From NCBI GenBank assembly GCA_013433145.1, contig CM024186.1:3662001-3726000 (forward strand): 64,000 bases of DNA. Direction: 5' to 3'. Of the stretch, positions 1 through 13,675 are shown one piece after another. This DNA is from Ascaris suum. Taxonomy: Eukaryota > Nematoda > Chromadorea > Rhabditida > Ascarididae. A model generated the notes under the pieces. The model had not been told where the DNA came from and ran no database searches. It saw nothing but the letters and a program-made list of their open reading frames with translations. The translations under genes were made by a program, and so were the position numbers. Position 1 is the first letter of the stretch. Each line of letters starts with the position of its first letter.

Positions 1-94
1 GTTAAAATTGCTTTCGTTTTCGAGGGACTTAAGGTCGTGGTCGTTTCTGCGAGCAGTGGATATGCTTTCTTTGTATTCGTTGTGTTTTTTTCAG

Positions 95-3000
95 ACGGTT
101 GCTGATAAGCAAAAAGATGATTCATATCGTCACAGTTCACTTGAGGTGATGGTATCTCTATGTGAAAGTGCAACGAATATGGTGAAGAAAAAGGCGTCTA
201 ATTTCATCCCCACGTTGTGTAAGCGTTGAATCCTCATTTGTTGGATTAGGCAACAGGTCTTCTGTCATGTGTGTGGAATAATGATTTGGAGGAGAGGGAG
301 AACGGGGACTCCATTGTACAACTTCTGTAATGTTTAATGGTGAGAATGGAACAGAGGCTTGATAGAAGTGGAACTTGCAATTGATTTTTGCGAATGCAAG
401 TCAAGTTAATGTACAAATTAGTTTTATGCTTTATATTCCGCAATTGCCAGTTTCGTTCTCTGTGTGTTTGTTTGCCATGCAGGCAGCCGACGTTTGAATC
501 GTCAGCTGTTTTTAGTAAAAAGGCCTGTTGTTTTGAAGTAACATTTGTATTGCCATGCTTATCGATGCAGCCTGCTATCATCGTTCAGATTTCATGAGAT
601 GTAAGCATAGCACATATTCAACACATATAAACCAGAGCTGCATATAGCGAACAGCTGCTTAATCCCTCGTTTACCGTAACAGAATTTCCTTTCATTACTA
701 ACTGACCCCTAGGAATTAGAAGACAAGGTGAGGGGGAATCATGTGAGAGACAATTGGGCGGGAAATTTTGTGTGGTGGGTAATATCATGTCACCGGCCGG
801 AAGTCACCACCGACTGACAGCCACCTTTGCTCGTTTTTACCATGACTAGGTTTTCACCACCGACTTAGTAAGAACCGCCAAAATTTTGCTCAATGCAAAT
901 CTGTCCCTAATGGTGTGAAGTTCAACTAAGCATAGATGTAAAGAGGGACACAGCTTTCCCAGCGTCAAAGAATGTTAATTGTTTGTTAACCGGAATTGGT
1001 TGTTTGTTGATCGGAATCGATTGCTTGTTAACCGGAATTGCTAAAACGGTGAAGAAATGTCGCTGCATATTACTGTTTGTTTATTGTTGAATGTGATTTG
1101 ATTTGCAGTGGAACAATGCCTAGGACTAATGACTGAGTTGGAGGACGATGCCGAAGAATGGTTATCGTGTGACAACGTGGAAGAGGACTCGGAGGAAGAG
1201 TGAATTTTACTCAGTTTTCTTTTTTAATGATTTATTTTTATTATGAGGTTATTTACCGAAAGGTTTTCCTGGGAACACTCAAAAACTTTGTTTTCTTTTT
1301 CTTTTGAAGCGGCTTTCGTAATTTAATTCATTTCAGTGTCATCAAAGTTTATTCTTTCCGGGTTTATATTTCCATATTTCAGAAGTGTCGTCCTATTCGG
1401 GCATATTTTGATGTCGTCCTTATTAATTTGGTTGTGATCTGAGGTCATGGTTGATCGGAGTTCATCGAGCCCCCACACTTTGTGTTCCAGAAATTCGTCT
1501 GGATTTTCCCCCTTGTAACACAATTTTGTTAAGGAATGCTGGAATAGGCGAGTCATCATTGGATCGCATATCATGCAGTCTTGGTGGCAAAGTCGTATTG
1601 GCACCCTTCCTGCAAATCGTTCCAAGACTCGTTCAAGATTGCAAGTTTTTAAAATTTCTTTGCTGATCTTTTTTCAAATATTCTGTCGCTTTTTTAGCTT
1701 TCATTCGAAAATTGGCCTTTCGGTTCGGGGCGACAGTGCTAAGGTTATTGCAACAAACACCTTCGATATTTGCTGTTCCGAGTTGGCATTTTGGACGCGA
1801 AAGGAGAAAAACACATAAGGATGGCATATTAAAAGTATTAGCAGCTGTCTCGGCTCTACTGCACTGCAATTCTCGGGCGCAGATATTAAGATGGGCACTG
1901 TTTTTTATTTCTTCATTTGTATACGTCACCAGCGTCATGACTACGCGTTGTTGCTAGACATGCTGCAGTGCTTTCCGTCGTTCTGAGCATCAGTTGTATC
2001 ACATGACTATTTTCATTCCGTGACCAGAGGGTGTGCGTTTGATATGGGCTTGTTAATGGCATATTTTTTTACGACATGCTGACGTTTAGTTTATCGGGTA
2101 TGTACTTCAGCGCAGAACTGGAAGAACCGTCATGCAGGCATTATGGGTCTTTCGACGATTGGTGAGGGATGTAAGCGACAAATGGAACCTATGATCGAAG
2201 ATGTTGTTGACAATATTCTTCCGTTCCTTCAGGATCCGGTGAGCTATTTGGAGTACGTGGAAATGTTTTCGGAGTCATATCAAACTGTGGGCATCCTGAA
2301 TGCACGGACCGACGAGATGCATCGTTTGGCATTAATAGTCCCGAATGCGGAATACTTCACCTCTCTTCCTTCTTTACACGTTATTCTCTCAAACGATTAA
2401 AAATCCGTTTGTGCAGAAACTTTTGATGGCATTCCCAGCACGTATTTGTCTGTGCGTCGTTGCGGAATTTGTGTATTACCTCAGGTGGTTGGTCCAAGTG
2501 TGTGAAATTTGCAGTCTAGATGCGTTATTGTCCTCTCATCGCCAAAGACGTAGTATGTCACAAGGAGCGAAAAAAAGTCCCTCAGGTTTTAGAATTTTAG
2601 CGAGATTTTAATTGTTCGTTTGTATGTGGGGTGGTACGTGAATTGAGTTGAATATGGGAAATGCTCTGCTATGGGTCGCTTTGGTTGTGGTCGATCATGG
2701 CGATTCCTATGTCGTTGTCAGTTTTACATGGTCAGTAGTTTACGACGGAGTTGCACTGAATTAAAATGGCGTTTTTGCAGCATCCTCGTGTACGCTATGC
2801 GGCTTGTAATGCACTCGGACAGATGTCTACTGATTTTGCACCAACTCTTCAAAAGAAATGCCATGAAAAGGTTGCGTTTTCTGTTTCCTTTTAACCTATA
2901 CTGTCCTTTCTTGAACTTTAGGTTTGAAATTTTTGCTCTAAATTTGCACTCAGAGCAATGTCGCTCCGCTTGTGGTTGAGGGATATCATGCGAAAAGTCT

Positions 3001-6000
3001 TTCATGAAGAAAGAGGAAAGGACTGTCGGAGTCATGAAGTGTTAGGAATTGGAATAAAAGCTCTGTGGGGTAGATGTGAAACCCCCGATATATAGCCTTG
3101 GCATCTGTGCCGAACAGATTGGAGATAACATCTTTTATGTTTAAGGAAAAAGCTTACGATTTTACTGGAAAATAGAAGCAAAAGTTGCTTTCGCGAACGG
3201 GTTGATCCTTGCTGTTCATCTCTATATTTTTTCCCACGTCGGAACATTGAAATAAATGGAAAAGCGCATTTATAGGTGGTGAATGGTCTATGCGCTCTAT
3301 TAGTGGATCTTTCATGCCCTCGTGTGGCCGCACATGCTGGCGCAGCTTTGGTCAACTTCAGTGAAGACTGCCCAAAGGCTATCATCACGCTTTACTTGCC
3401 GCAGATTATGGAGAAGCTGGAATTCGTGCTGGAGCACACTTTTAAGCAGGTGAACTTCCCGGTCATGAATGCAAGTCTTTTTCGTTGTTGAGCTGTGCTG
3501 ATACATTAGAAGATTAAAATAAAATTCTTGAAGACATGCTTTTAGCGCATGCCTTGCAGATAAATCGTAATTCGTTAGTTAGGATCAAGGATTAGCGGGT
3601 AAGTGAAGTACTTTCCTTTCTTGTCCGTTGCTTCGCGTTTCTATTTCCAAGTGATTTTGATGGATGTATGATGGCTGTGTGTTATAAGGTTTAGGCGAAG
3701 CATAGTTTTTGCAGCATTGAGCATTCTGCAGTTAAGCAGCTATGCGAATGAATATTTCAGTGTGTATTCAAGAAAGGGCATTTACCCTTATCGCATAGAT
3801 TCCTAGTATGGGATCAAGACGGTGGATTTAGAGTACCAAATGATTCCTCGTGAAGGGAACGATCCTGGCAGGTGTGTAATCGAGGAGTAGTTCCGTTCAA
3901 CCGTTATCATTGTTGCTGCGCTTCATATTCTTTTACGGAAGGTCGAGCCAAAAGGAGCTATAATGATATTGTTCGGATGATGTGGTGATATTTGCAGTTG
4001 CTTGAGCGAGGTAAAAAGTTGGTGTTGGAGCAGGTGATCACGACGATCGCATCGGTAGCGGACGCCGCACAAGATCAGTTCGTCGCTTTCTACGATCGGT
4101 AAACGCTTATTTATTGCCACCTTCGACTTTCAAAGCACTGCTCTCGTAATAATATTTCCATGAGGGTATTTAAGTGCTGACGTGCCGTTTGTAGCTATGA
4201 CAGGTGGTATTGCAAGGTGTAGCGTTCACAGAGAAGAATGTGGAAAGCATGGGTGGGAATTAAATAAACAATTAGAAGAAAATGAACGAGGGTAGGGAAA
4301 GAATGGAAAAGTTTAGGAACGGCCTGTAAACGCTTGGAAAAGTAAGGGCGGAAAAGCCATGTGCGTTTGATTTTCGGATTTAAAAAGTAAAGAATTCAGT
4401 GGATTTTGATCTGTGGAACTTGGATGACGATAAATTAGGGTAGCGTTTTGACCAGTGGATGGGAGGTTGTTAAGTGTTTGATTACAGGTTGATCGGTCCG
4501 TTGAAGTACATTCTACAGAACTCAGACGCAGATGAATTAAAAACATTACGTGGCAAAACTATTGAATGCATCTCATTGATTGGATTAGCGGTTGGCAAAG
4601 AAAAGGTAAATCGATTTGCTCTCTTTTGAAGTGTGTTAAATAAGCATATAATTAGACAGTTATTCGGTTTTGACGATCAGTGTTTATTTTTGATTGCTTG
4701 GCGAGCAGTCGCTCAGCGGGAGCGCGTATCGATTGCATCGATGAAATAAAGTTGTTGTTAGGATTGGGATCAAAGAGTTTTTCAAAAATGTGGACATTAA
4801 GCCAGAAAGTTTGGCTAATACAGAGACAGCAAGCAGTTTCCTTTTATATGGGCTTCGAATCTATACAACTCTATTACTGGCCGCTGTGAATCTGCAGTGC
4901 TTCCGGTCGGTAAGATTGGATACAGAAGCCGTTTTTATTTGGTGTCCTGAAAATAACTCTTTTGTTTTGTGCATAGGAAACATTTGCGGGAAAGCTAGGT
5001 TGAGAAATTATTTTCTTCGTTATTGTGTTGTAGTAATTGGAAAGATCATAAAACATTGTAAGGTGACATTATAATATGGTGCAGGCTAGGCATTTTCATT
5101 GTCGGCAATTTCGCTTTTCGCTTTAAAATTTCCGGTGGGAATACCGTTCAGAAAAATTTGAAATTTACGAAGAGAATTGTTTTCAGTTCGGCAAAGATGC
5201 CAATGAAATCATGCAAATGCTACTTGCCAATCAAGCACAATTCGAACAGATTTCGTCCGACGATCCACAGGTTCGACTTCGTGGTTTTTTTTCTATTGCA
5301 GCAGTGGGAAGAGATGATTGGTCTATGCATTTCTCGACTGCTGGTGATGTTTTCTCGTGTGGATCAGTCCGTTAGAATTATAAATTGTTCTAATTGATGC
5401 TTTTGATGTGTGGGATTGTTTCCCACGACGTACCAATGTTTGAAGGGAGTGAATGTAGTCCGCTAAATTTCGAACCGTTATATAATATTGCATTTTGTTT
5501 CAAGATGCAGTATTGTCATCTTGCACTTTTCAAAGGCGTTTTTCCATGAGGTACTGGTTATTGGGAAGATAATTATTTATAGTTTGTTTCTTTCACAATT
5601 GAAAGCATACCGCAGAATGGCGTGAACTGAGTGGCTAACCGAATTGAATCCGCAGCAGTTTTTAGTGGCACAAGAATATTTTGGATGCCAGGAAGAATTC
5701 AAATCTGAGGGAGAGTAATCCGGGCAAGTGGCACTTTTTCCTCAGGATTTATGATCGTTTTTTGGAAATCAGCGGATACGGCAAGAAAAAACCACTTCAG
5801 TTTGGTTCATCTTCAGGTGTCGTATATGATCAGTGCGTGGGCGCGTATTTGCAAGATTCTTGGGGAGGAGTTCGCCACGTACTTGCCTCTCGTAATGCCA
5901 CCCGTTATGCAGGCCGCATCTTTCAAACCAGATGTCACACTCATGGATGGTAAGCACCGTGAATCTATTAATGGTATCTCCCGTTGTATTTACGATCTTC

Positions 6001-9000
6001 GATGAAGAATTCTTAGACATTGAGGGGAGGGAGGAACTTATTTAAATCTTTTATCACCTCTGTGCTTCAGTAGAACGTACTTTGATGGGTGGGATAATTT
6101 CTGTTGGAGTTTCACTGTGGTTTGTTAATATCCTCCAGTGTGAAACTAGGTGTCGTTTACATCAAACATTATAGACGACGAGGCAGCCGAGCAGCAGGAG
6201 GATCCCGACTGGAATTTTGTTCCCCTTGGAGATCAGAAACTCTTCGGTATAAAGACCTCAGGGTTACAAGACAAGGCAACGGCATGCGAGATGCTCGTAT
6301 GTTACGCGCGTGAATTGAAGGGTGCTTTTGCGTCTTATGTTGAACCGGTTACGGAACTTATGCTGCCGTTGCTCAAATTTATGTTCCACGACGGTGAGTG
6401 CTTTTTCTCTTTGATTTTTTTCTGTGTACTATATTGAGAGCACTTGAAACAACAGGCAATTCTATCGAGGTAAGTACGTCTGGCAATGAAATGAAAACTA
6501 CGCTCCAGAATGCATCGCCTGTTGAGGGAATCTCTTGTTGAAGTGTTTGAAAAGCAGTCTCGGTCATTTGCATATAAGTTGAGCCACATTGCAATAAGGT
6601 AATAATTGTTGCCGTTGGAACCACGAATTGATGGGGACAATAACTTTGGAATACTCCATACAGTTATGCGTATTTGTCCCACACGTTTATTAGCAGAAAT
6701 GTGGATTTATGGGAATAGTGAAATTCGAGCAGCAGTTCTGAATCAAGCAAACGCAGCAAGTAAGGTTGCGAACTTGGTAAGCAAGAAAGGTTGCCGAGGG
6801 GTACTTTGGCAGGTGGCGAGTTTATTTCACTGGGCGGAAACATTATTTTGAGATTTCAGCAGTGCGGTCGGCGGCTGCCGATTGTTTACCTTGCCTACTG
6901 GAATGTGCTCGAGGGCGAGGCAGTGAATTCCGTGCGCAGTTGTGGAATGCAATGTTGCCTGCTTACAAGGAGGCAATCGAGGCAGAGCATGACAAGGACG
7001 TTCTTGCTGATCAGATGCATGGAATTGCTCAGGCAAGCAATTCATCATTTCAACTAATCGAACTTGTCCAGAGGTGTTGCATATTGTATCGATATCAGCT
7101 GAGAAGAATTTGTTGGGAGGGATGAACTTGTGGGGGAGAAAGAACGCATGATTTGTGCATCTAGGTAATGGATGACGGAATGTCCTCTCTTTCTTGTGGC
7201 TTTTGTTGTTTATATCTGCGTTCTTTCAGAGTAACTGATGGCCGGGTCTGGTTTTTTGCGTTTAGATGTGATAGAATATATAGGGAACCATTGATGATTT
7301 ATTTTTAGTTTTCTTACAATTCATTTCACTTATCGCAACTTATCGTTGAAATCGCTAAGTGGGAAGCAGTAAATGACCTTACCTTAAGTTCTTATTCACA
7401 CAGGTCAAATCTAGACGATTTTATTTATTTATTTAATTCATCAAGTTAAATGAATTACAGAAACTTGCGAAGACAGAGGGTAAACGTCTGCAGAGAAAAG
7501 TTACTTACACTCGATCACAAACTTATTTAAGCGGGATTTATGGAGCATAAGCGTGTTCGGTGTGCGATTTGTGCTGTATACTTTTATCGTTATTGTAGTG
7601 CGTTGAAGAGTTGGGTGCGGAATTGCTGACAGCCGATCATCTCGAGACAATATGTGGTATCATCAATCAGCAGATGATCGAATATGAGGAGCGCCGTCAA
7701 GAACGAGAAAGTTGGTGACCTATGTCTTTCTTCAAGGTCGACTCAGTAGTTCAAATAAGACGCAGTGGTGGTATTATCATCAACGTGGGGAGTAGTTGTG
7801 CAACTCCGGTGCCTCTCTAGTTAATCCCCCGGATAAGGTTTTGAACTACCTCTCATCCCGTTCCTCCTTCCAGCTAGAAACGGCACGAGGTAGCTGCTGA
7901 CCTCGGCACTTCAGCAATTCCCTCACTTCTTGTTTTAAAGCTTTTCGGAATGTGCAGGGCTTTGAATAGGATAACCTTGAAAGCTGTAGAGTTTCCGCTG
8001 CTGTTATAATGCTTGAGGTATTATGGAAGCATTTTTTGAGTTTTAGAGGGAAATAAGGATGAAGACGAGGATGAAGAGGATGCAGCAGAAGCGTTGAATG
8101 ATGAAGTCGAAGAGGAAACGGGGATATTGGCAAGAGTTTCAGATGTTATCCACGCTCTCTTCCAGGCAAGCTTAAGGTTTTCAAAAGAAACTTAAGTGAA
8201 TGCTAAAGAATCTCCGGCAAATAAATTAGTCAGTGTGAATATAGGAAGCTTACAAACTCGGAACTGCAAAGTTCGCGAGCTGTTGCTTCAGAAACCAATC
8301 TTTTCAAGATTTCTGCGTCAAATGGATTTTACTGTTTTGTTGGTAAAAACTTCACGATGCCGTTAACGCTGGCCAGTATAAATGGTGTATATAAGCTCTG
8401 TGTAGTACAACATTATGCTGTTAGTATAATACCAGTGAAAGATTGGTACACATTGATCGACCTTAGCTGATAGACATTTAGTGAAGATTTGACGGAAGGA
8501 ATTAAGATTTTGTTTCTGAAGGTGGCTGGTCTGAAAAAAGTGGTCGCATTCATTTTTTTTTCGGCGTTTCGAGGTCCAGAAGATTTCCTCCTTCATATTT
8601 CTTCATATGACTACAGCCGAGTTTTTGATTCTGATCTCGAGATGAAATTCAACTTCTCCCTCTTATTCTCATCTCAAGCTGAACTTCATGTTGCGTGCGG
8701 TATCTCTTTCATGAGACTTTTAGGATGTAGAAGTGAATGGGAACGTACTGTTTGCGTGTTCAGCGGAGAGGTTCACCAAGTGACACCTGTTTCGCCTATC
8801 ACTTGCTGTTGACACTTCAGGTGATGAGTGTTGTTATGAGGGACTGCTGGATTTTATGGATGAAAATAAGTGGAATAACATGGAATTGTAAGAGGTAGCC
8901 TGGCTGTGTGAGCAGAAAGTGGTGATACTATTAGTTAATATTAAATGCTAAGTAGTTATTGAAGTACAGACAGCATGAGCGATGAGATTGCAATTGAAGG

Positions 9001-12000
9001 CATTCGGTGAGCGCTTCATGCCATATTTCGATAGACTTGAGCCGAAATTCACCCCATTGTTGGATTCGAGGAGGTACTATGGCGAGAGGCAGTGGGCGCT
9101 GTGTATATTCGACGACCTCATCGAATACGGCGGACAGGTAACCATTATTTAGTCATATTTGTTCTATTGCAGATTAGGTGGTTTTTATGTAAACGATTCG
9201 GTGAACGCTATAAACTTTCGTAAGCATTTGCTATGGCGTATGTAAATCGCTTGTGCTTTATGTGGAGTAGTGCATGGCTTAACTATCAAGCGATGCATTT
9301 GATACATCGATTGTGTTGAAATGAAGTTTTTAGGGCAGTGTTAAGTATCAAGCGAATTTCTATGGACCAATGCTGGCATCGTTATCTGACGAGTATCCTG
9401 AAGTGCGCCAGGCGGCCGCTTACGGTTTCGGTATTATGGGGCAGTGTGGTGGACCCGCATACGCTCAAGCTTGTGCTGGTTAGTGACAACCTTACCTTTT
9501 CGCATCCTTTTGTGATCACTGTGAAACCCAGCAGTGGTTTTTGTGCATATTGGTTTGTTTGTGATATGGGTTGGGGATGCAAAAAATATTTCTTTGTAAC
9601 AATGATAGGGTGCAATGCAACAAGTAATATTGAGAATTCCAGATTGCAGGTGATGCGTAATTTCCAACGGACATTTTTGCGCTGCTAGTCGGTGATGGGA
9701 TTGTCGTTAAATTGTGTTTTGAAATGAATTGATCGATAAGACGTGGATGACGTCATGTGATGTGATCATGACTGTGGACCATTTAGGGGCACTACAGCAG
9801 TTGGCTACTATGATAGGCCAACCGGATGCTCGTTCAACGGAGGAGGGTACTGCGGCAACCGAGAATGCGATCAGTGCGGTGGCCAAAATACTCAAATACA
9901 ACTCATCGCTGATTGATGTCAATGCGGTAATTGTCTACTCGAATAGTTCACTAGGATTCATTCGAGAAGAAGCAGTCTTTGTTTTTTATCTTTTAGAAAG
10001 ATATATTATGTGGAGGGAAACAGTGAAGAAGGGTGATTGCGGTGCGCACATCTTGCAGATGCAATTGATAGGTGAGTACTGAGAGTCTGGGATGAGGGGT
10101 GAAAAGGATTGCTTGTTGAATCTGAAGGAAGAAGGCTGAACGGCTTTTCGACGATTGTGGATCGTTGAAATGCATTGGTACTTTGCTCTGAATATCATTG
10201 AATTGGGGCAGTGCTTGAGCAGTGTTAATTAGCTTGTTGATCTTTGTTGTTGATTGTTGAATTGATTGAGGTGCTTATTGGTATCGCATCTTTATTGACG
10301 ATCAGAATTCGGCATTATGAAAGCAGCAGCAGGTTCTGGCCATTACTGACAGCTGTTTCAGTCGTTATCTAAGGTGCATTATGGGTTGTAAGAGTAGTTG
10401 TCTATGAAAATGCTTAGCTCAGTGTTGAAAAACTGCCGTTACAGGTGTAACGTTTAACCTCGTTGTTAGTATCATCCAACGCCGTCGCGGCTATTTGTTA
10501 TTCATGTCCTTAATGGTGATATATGTTTAGGTGATTCCAACGTTCTTGAGTTGGCTGCCTATTTGGGATGACACAGACGAGACGCCATATGTCTACGGGT
10601 ATTTTGCAGACCTCGTTGAGAGGTTATTTTGTTATTTCTATTTGATTTTTCTTTTCTTTTATTTCTGATTTCTTTTATGCATATATCCCCTTGTTACCTT
10701 AATGAAAGCAATTCATTTCCGGGATGGTTTTATTTCCCTGCAGCTGTAAATTTTCTCGAAAGCTTTGGTCGGGTAGTTACTAGTCGTAGTGACAACTAAT
10801 ATGCTTAAATAAGGATCTGGATGATAGGGAGGTGCTTCACCAAGTGGTTAGCTAAGACATTAGTGCTTGTCGTTAATTACACTGTATTTTAATGTGGACA
10901 GTATTTGAATGATCTAGCGGTATAAGTCTTGCGGTCAGAGAACCTTTCCGGTGTCACTTTTCAGACACATCGTTTTTGGCCATGTTATAATATTACCACC
11001 ATATTGAAACATTGCATAACTGCGTTCCTTTCTTTCCTCGTCTCTCCCTCCCATCTACCGACATTGCAGCTCTCTGCAGGTCCATCACATGCACTTGATC
11101 GAACCCTCGCATCTGTCACCTGTAAGACCTGCATTTTGGAGGCTTCTGCATGTCTTCATGTATTCCATTTTTTGCACAAATATGCATTTCTCATGGTGCA
11201 CCACTGGCACTATTTATCGTTGTTTTCGTGCACCATAAATCATCTCTCCCGTTGCAGGCTTATTGTTTTTTGAAAGGATTTATATTGATGGAGGACGGAA
11301 AGGGAGTGAGAATCATGGTGCATTCAGAAGCCTCCAGAATGCGTACAGAAGAGCGTTAGCAGGGAACAGGAGGGGGAATCGTTGGATTTATTGATTGTTA
11401 TGTTAATAAGGTTCTCTTCTAATTCTTCCTAAATTTCCGGCTAAGGGGCACTTGGTATAAAACCTTATTTGACTTTTGCTCTTAATAGGCGGTTGTCATT
11501 GCGCTGTGACAACCCTGCTGCGTCGTCGGGCCGTTTGTTTAATTTTTGTTTTTGTTTTTGCTTTTTGTTTGTTTGTTTGTTTGTTTTTTGTAGATGGAGC
11601 GACCACACACCTGAGGTCACTCTCCTTTTATAATGAAAAGTAGTGAACGTTTGCAGCAACAATCCATTGGTATTAGGAGACAATAACGCGAACCTGCCAA
11701 GGATTTTTTCGATCATTGTGGAGGCATTCCACAAAGGAGCTTTCGAAGAGGGCGAGGATAAGATGAACGTCAAGGAACGCCTTATCAACATTATTAAGTT
11801 CATGCAGGTAATCAATTAATTCACCATATGATTTTCAGTAGAAATCCAGATGAATCGTTCTGACGAGAACAAAAACAGGTTTATTTGAAATTATAAGGCG
11901 CTCAGTGACTGGGGTTTGGGATGGAGCTCCCGCAGTACTAAGCGAAGAGATAATGAACTCTCTTGGGATATTAGACAAAGGGATTTTCCGGTGTTTTCGA

Positions 12001-12544
12001 AGGTAAACACTAAAATGGCAGCGGGCAGATCCAGAAAACTGCCGGAGACGCAGAGACAGGGAACAAAGTCGATCGTAGAACAGTGCAGTTTCTTCAAATA
12101 CTTTTATCGGCGAAGGGAGGCTCTGGCACACCTATGGTTTCCAGCTTGGGAAGTGAAGGTAGTATAGGAGTAATGACCATTGCTGCCTAAGGGTTTTACG
12201 ATTACAATTTGAGCTTTGAAGGAGAAACACCATGTGCAACATTCATAGAGGTAAGTTTCTCTGTGAAAGAAAATCGGGTGCATATTGGATGAGAATTCAC
12301 GTTTGCAACAACATCTCTAAGGTCTCAGGAATGCGTAGTCTGTCGAACGTCCTTTCATTTTCCTTTCTGTGGAGTTAATTTAGCACTGACGAAGGCCAAC
12401 AAAAGTACCAAGTTATACATACGCATATTTCAAGGAGAATAAAGTTTTGACTTTCAGTCGAATGCAGAAATGTTCGGGGCGGTCTTATCGTCGGCGAATT
12501 TGGACGAAGCACATATGGCAACATTGCAGCGTCTAGTTGGTTAA
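95..12544 (+). CDS. imb-3: Importin-5 / karyopherin beta-3 (RanBP5), 5'-partial
   Basis: Nuclear transport receptor of the importin-beta family: binds cargo such as ribosomal proteins and histones and carries it through the nuclear pore under RanGTP control. Twenty exons: 95-218, 1109-1199, 1534-1640, 2111-2238, 2781-2870, 3276-3449, 3998-4098, 4488-4605, 5187-5270, 5817-5949, 6175-6393, 6860-7032, 7599-7710, 8047-8165, 9000-9137, 9334-9478, 9787-9926, 10531-10622, 11657-11807, 12458-12544. They join in frame to 841 residues plus stop. The protein aligns collinearly with human IPO5 from about residue 256 to the end. Landmarks are [51 protein letters not shown] and an acidic stretch (DEDEDEED) before the last third. 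HEAT repeats make up the chain. Introns 3, 12 and 14 need GC donors. The N-terminal exons lie left of the window. Identity is very secure; individual boundaries were set by hand. Confidence 0.96.
979..1041. repeat. Three-copy 21-bp tandem repeat in imb-3 intron
   Basis: Three consecutive 21-bp units, each built on TTGTTTGTTAACCGGAATTG. The middle copy has diverged (TGATCGGAATCG). It lies in the intron ending at 1108. No function is suggested. Confidence 0.7.
1641..1646 (+). other. GC 5' splice site (imb-3 intron 3)
   Basis: Sequence GCAAGT follows GATT. Ending the exon at 1640 and resuming at 2111 (after TACTTCAG) restores the frame and leads straight into NWKNRHAG, matching WKYRHAG of human IPO5. 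No GT donor nearby gives the required phase. Confidence 0.7.
7033..7038 (+). other. GC 5' splice site (imb-3 intron 12)
   Basis: CAG|GCAAGC. Splicing from 7032 to 7599 joins MHGIAQ to CVEELG in phase 0, matching MHSFAKCIEVMG in human IPO5. Reading on to the next GT donor would insert about 14 residues of unrelated sequence. Confidence 0.8.
8166..8171 (+). other. GC 5' splice site (imb-3 intron 14)
   Basis: CAG|GCAAGC. Joining 8165 to 9000 gives [17 protein letters not shown], matching ILHSIFSSYKEKVLPWF in human IPO5 without a gap. The acceptor, CAATTGAAG, is also unusual. Confidence 0.8.
9748..9755. promoter_or_regulatory. CRE-type palindrome TGACGTCA in an imb-3 intron
   Basis: Exact full CREB/ATF consensus in the intron between 9479 and 9786. 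An 8-bp site can occur by chance, so any function is speculative. Confidence 0.2.
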
Positions 12545-12822
12545 CGAGTAGCTATAAAGTATACGGTGGCGATCATTGTTTTTTTGTTCGTTTTATTTCA
12601 TTACCAAATTGCAAATACGTATCTTGTTTTCTTGCTGTTTTTTGATATTGAACAGTGTCTGACAAGTATCGAACAATACCTTTATAGGTGTCGATCGGTG
12701 TCTGACCGGTGTCTGTCGTTTTTACTTGCGATTTTTTGGGCATACGCTTGTTGTTGATGATTGGTAATGCTGGTTTTTTTTTTGTTGAGGAGTGGTAACT
12801 TTTGTAAAAGCATTCTCGGTGA

Positions 12823-12828
12823 AATAAA
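12823..12828 (+). promoter_or_regulatory. imb-3: Candidate poly(A) signal for imb-3
   Basis: AATAAA about 280 nt after the stop at 12542-12544, with no better match before it. Plausible 3' end signal; not proven. Confidence 0.4.
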
Positions 12829-13025
12829 ATACTGAATTTGCATGTCTCATGACTCTCAAAAGGGAACAGGTAAATTATATGCCAATAAGACGGCAATACT
12901 GCTTACTCCTTCTTTGTACGGCTCCCTTTTTTGAAAAGTTTCCCTCATATTGTTCAGGTAGAAACTATAAATTTAATTTTTTTTTTTGTTGAGATTGTGA
13001 TATCGTTGAAGGTCTTTTCTAACAG

Positions 13026-13675
13026 TTGCCCGCCGCTGAATCTCTTGATGTTGATGTAAAATCGAGTCTGTCAACAGCATTGGGTGAAATGCTCGCTCGC
13101 AGGTGCAAAAGAGTTTCGACTGTTGCGTTTGGTAGGTGGAATTTCGATTCTGAAAGGTGCTTTAACACATAAATTATGAATATGGAGTTTGTTTTTTTAT
13201 TCATACAATTGAGGAAATACATTCGTATAGTTTATAGAAATTATGAATTATTTTTACAATTTCTGAGGTTGGTCTACTCATATGTCTAAATTCGAGCGAT
13301 GTGCTCGTCTTGTTTTTCGCAGATTTTTAGGAGCATCTAATATCCGATACGAGGCTCTGAGAATAATTTTGTTGATCGGTACTTTATCCTTTTTTTATCG
13401 CGAGGGATTATTTAATTATGACGGAAATGAGTTGGTCTTTCCTGTTTAAAAAGTTGTCCTCAATAAATCGACCGGGTTGCGTCAATTTATTTCAAACATT
13501 TCACAGCTGGTTAAAGATTGAAGATCGTGCGGAAGCGCTCGAAGAACTTGAAGTTTTCGATTCGACGGGCAGTGACAATTGTGCGGTGCTGATGAGTTGT
13601 TCAAATATATGTTGTTCGATAATATGTGTTTGGCATGTTCTCATCCATTCCTTTCAAATAAATCAACTGTTTTAA
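13026..13675 (+). other. Two coding-like exons, unassigned
   Basis: Exon-like block 1 runs from 13026 (after CTAACAG) to about 13135. It encodes a stop-free stretch beginning LPAAESLDVDVKSSL and ending CKRVSTVAFG, with donor AG|GTGGAA. Block 2 starts at 13507 (after TTTCACAG) and encodes WLKIEDRAEALEELEVFDS, then runs to a stop at 13673-13675. With these sites the two blocks join in phase (AG+C). Codon-like composition and a higher G+C content than the flanks favour real coding sequence. I do not recognise the protein and see no start codon. It could be the end of a small gene or a decayed copy. Confidence 0.25.
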
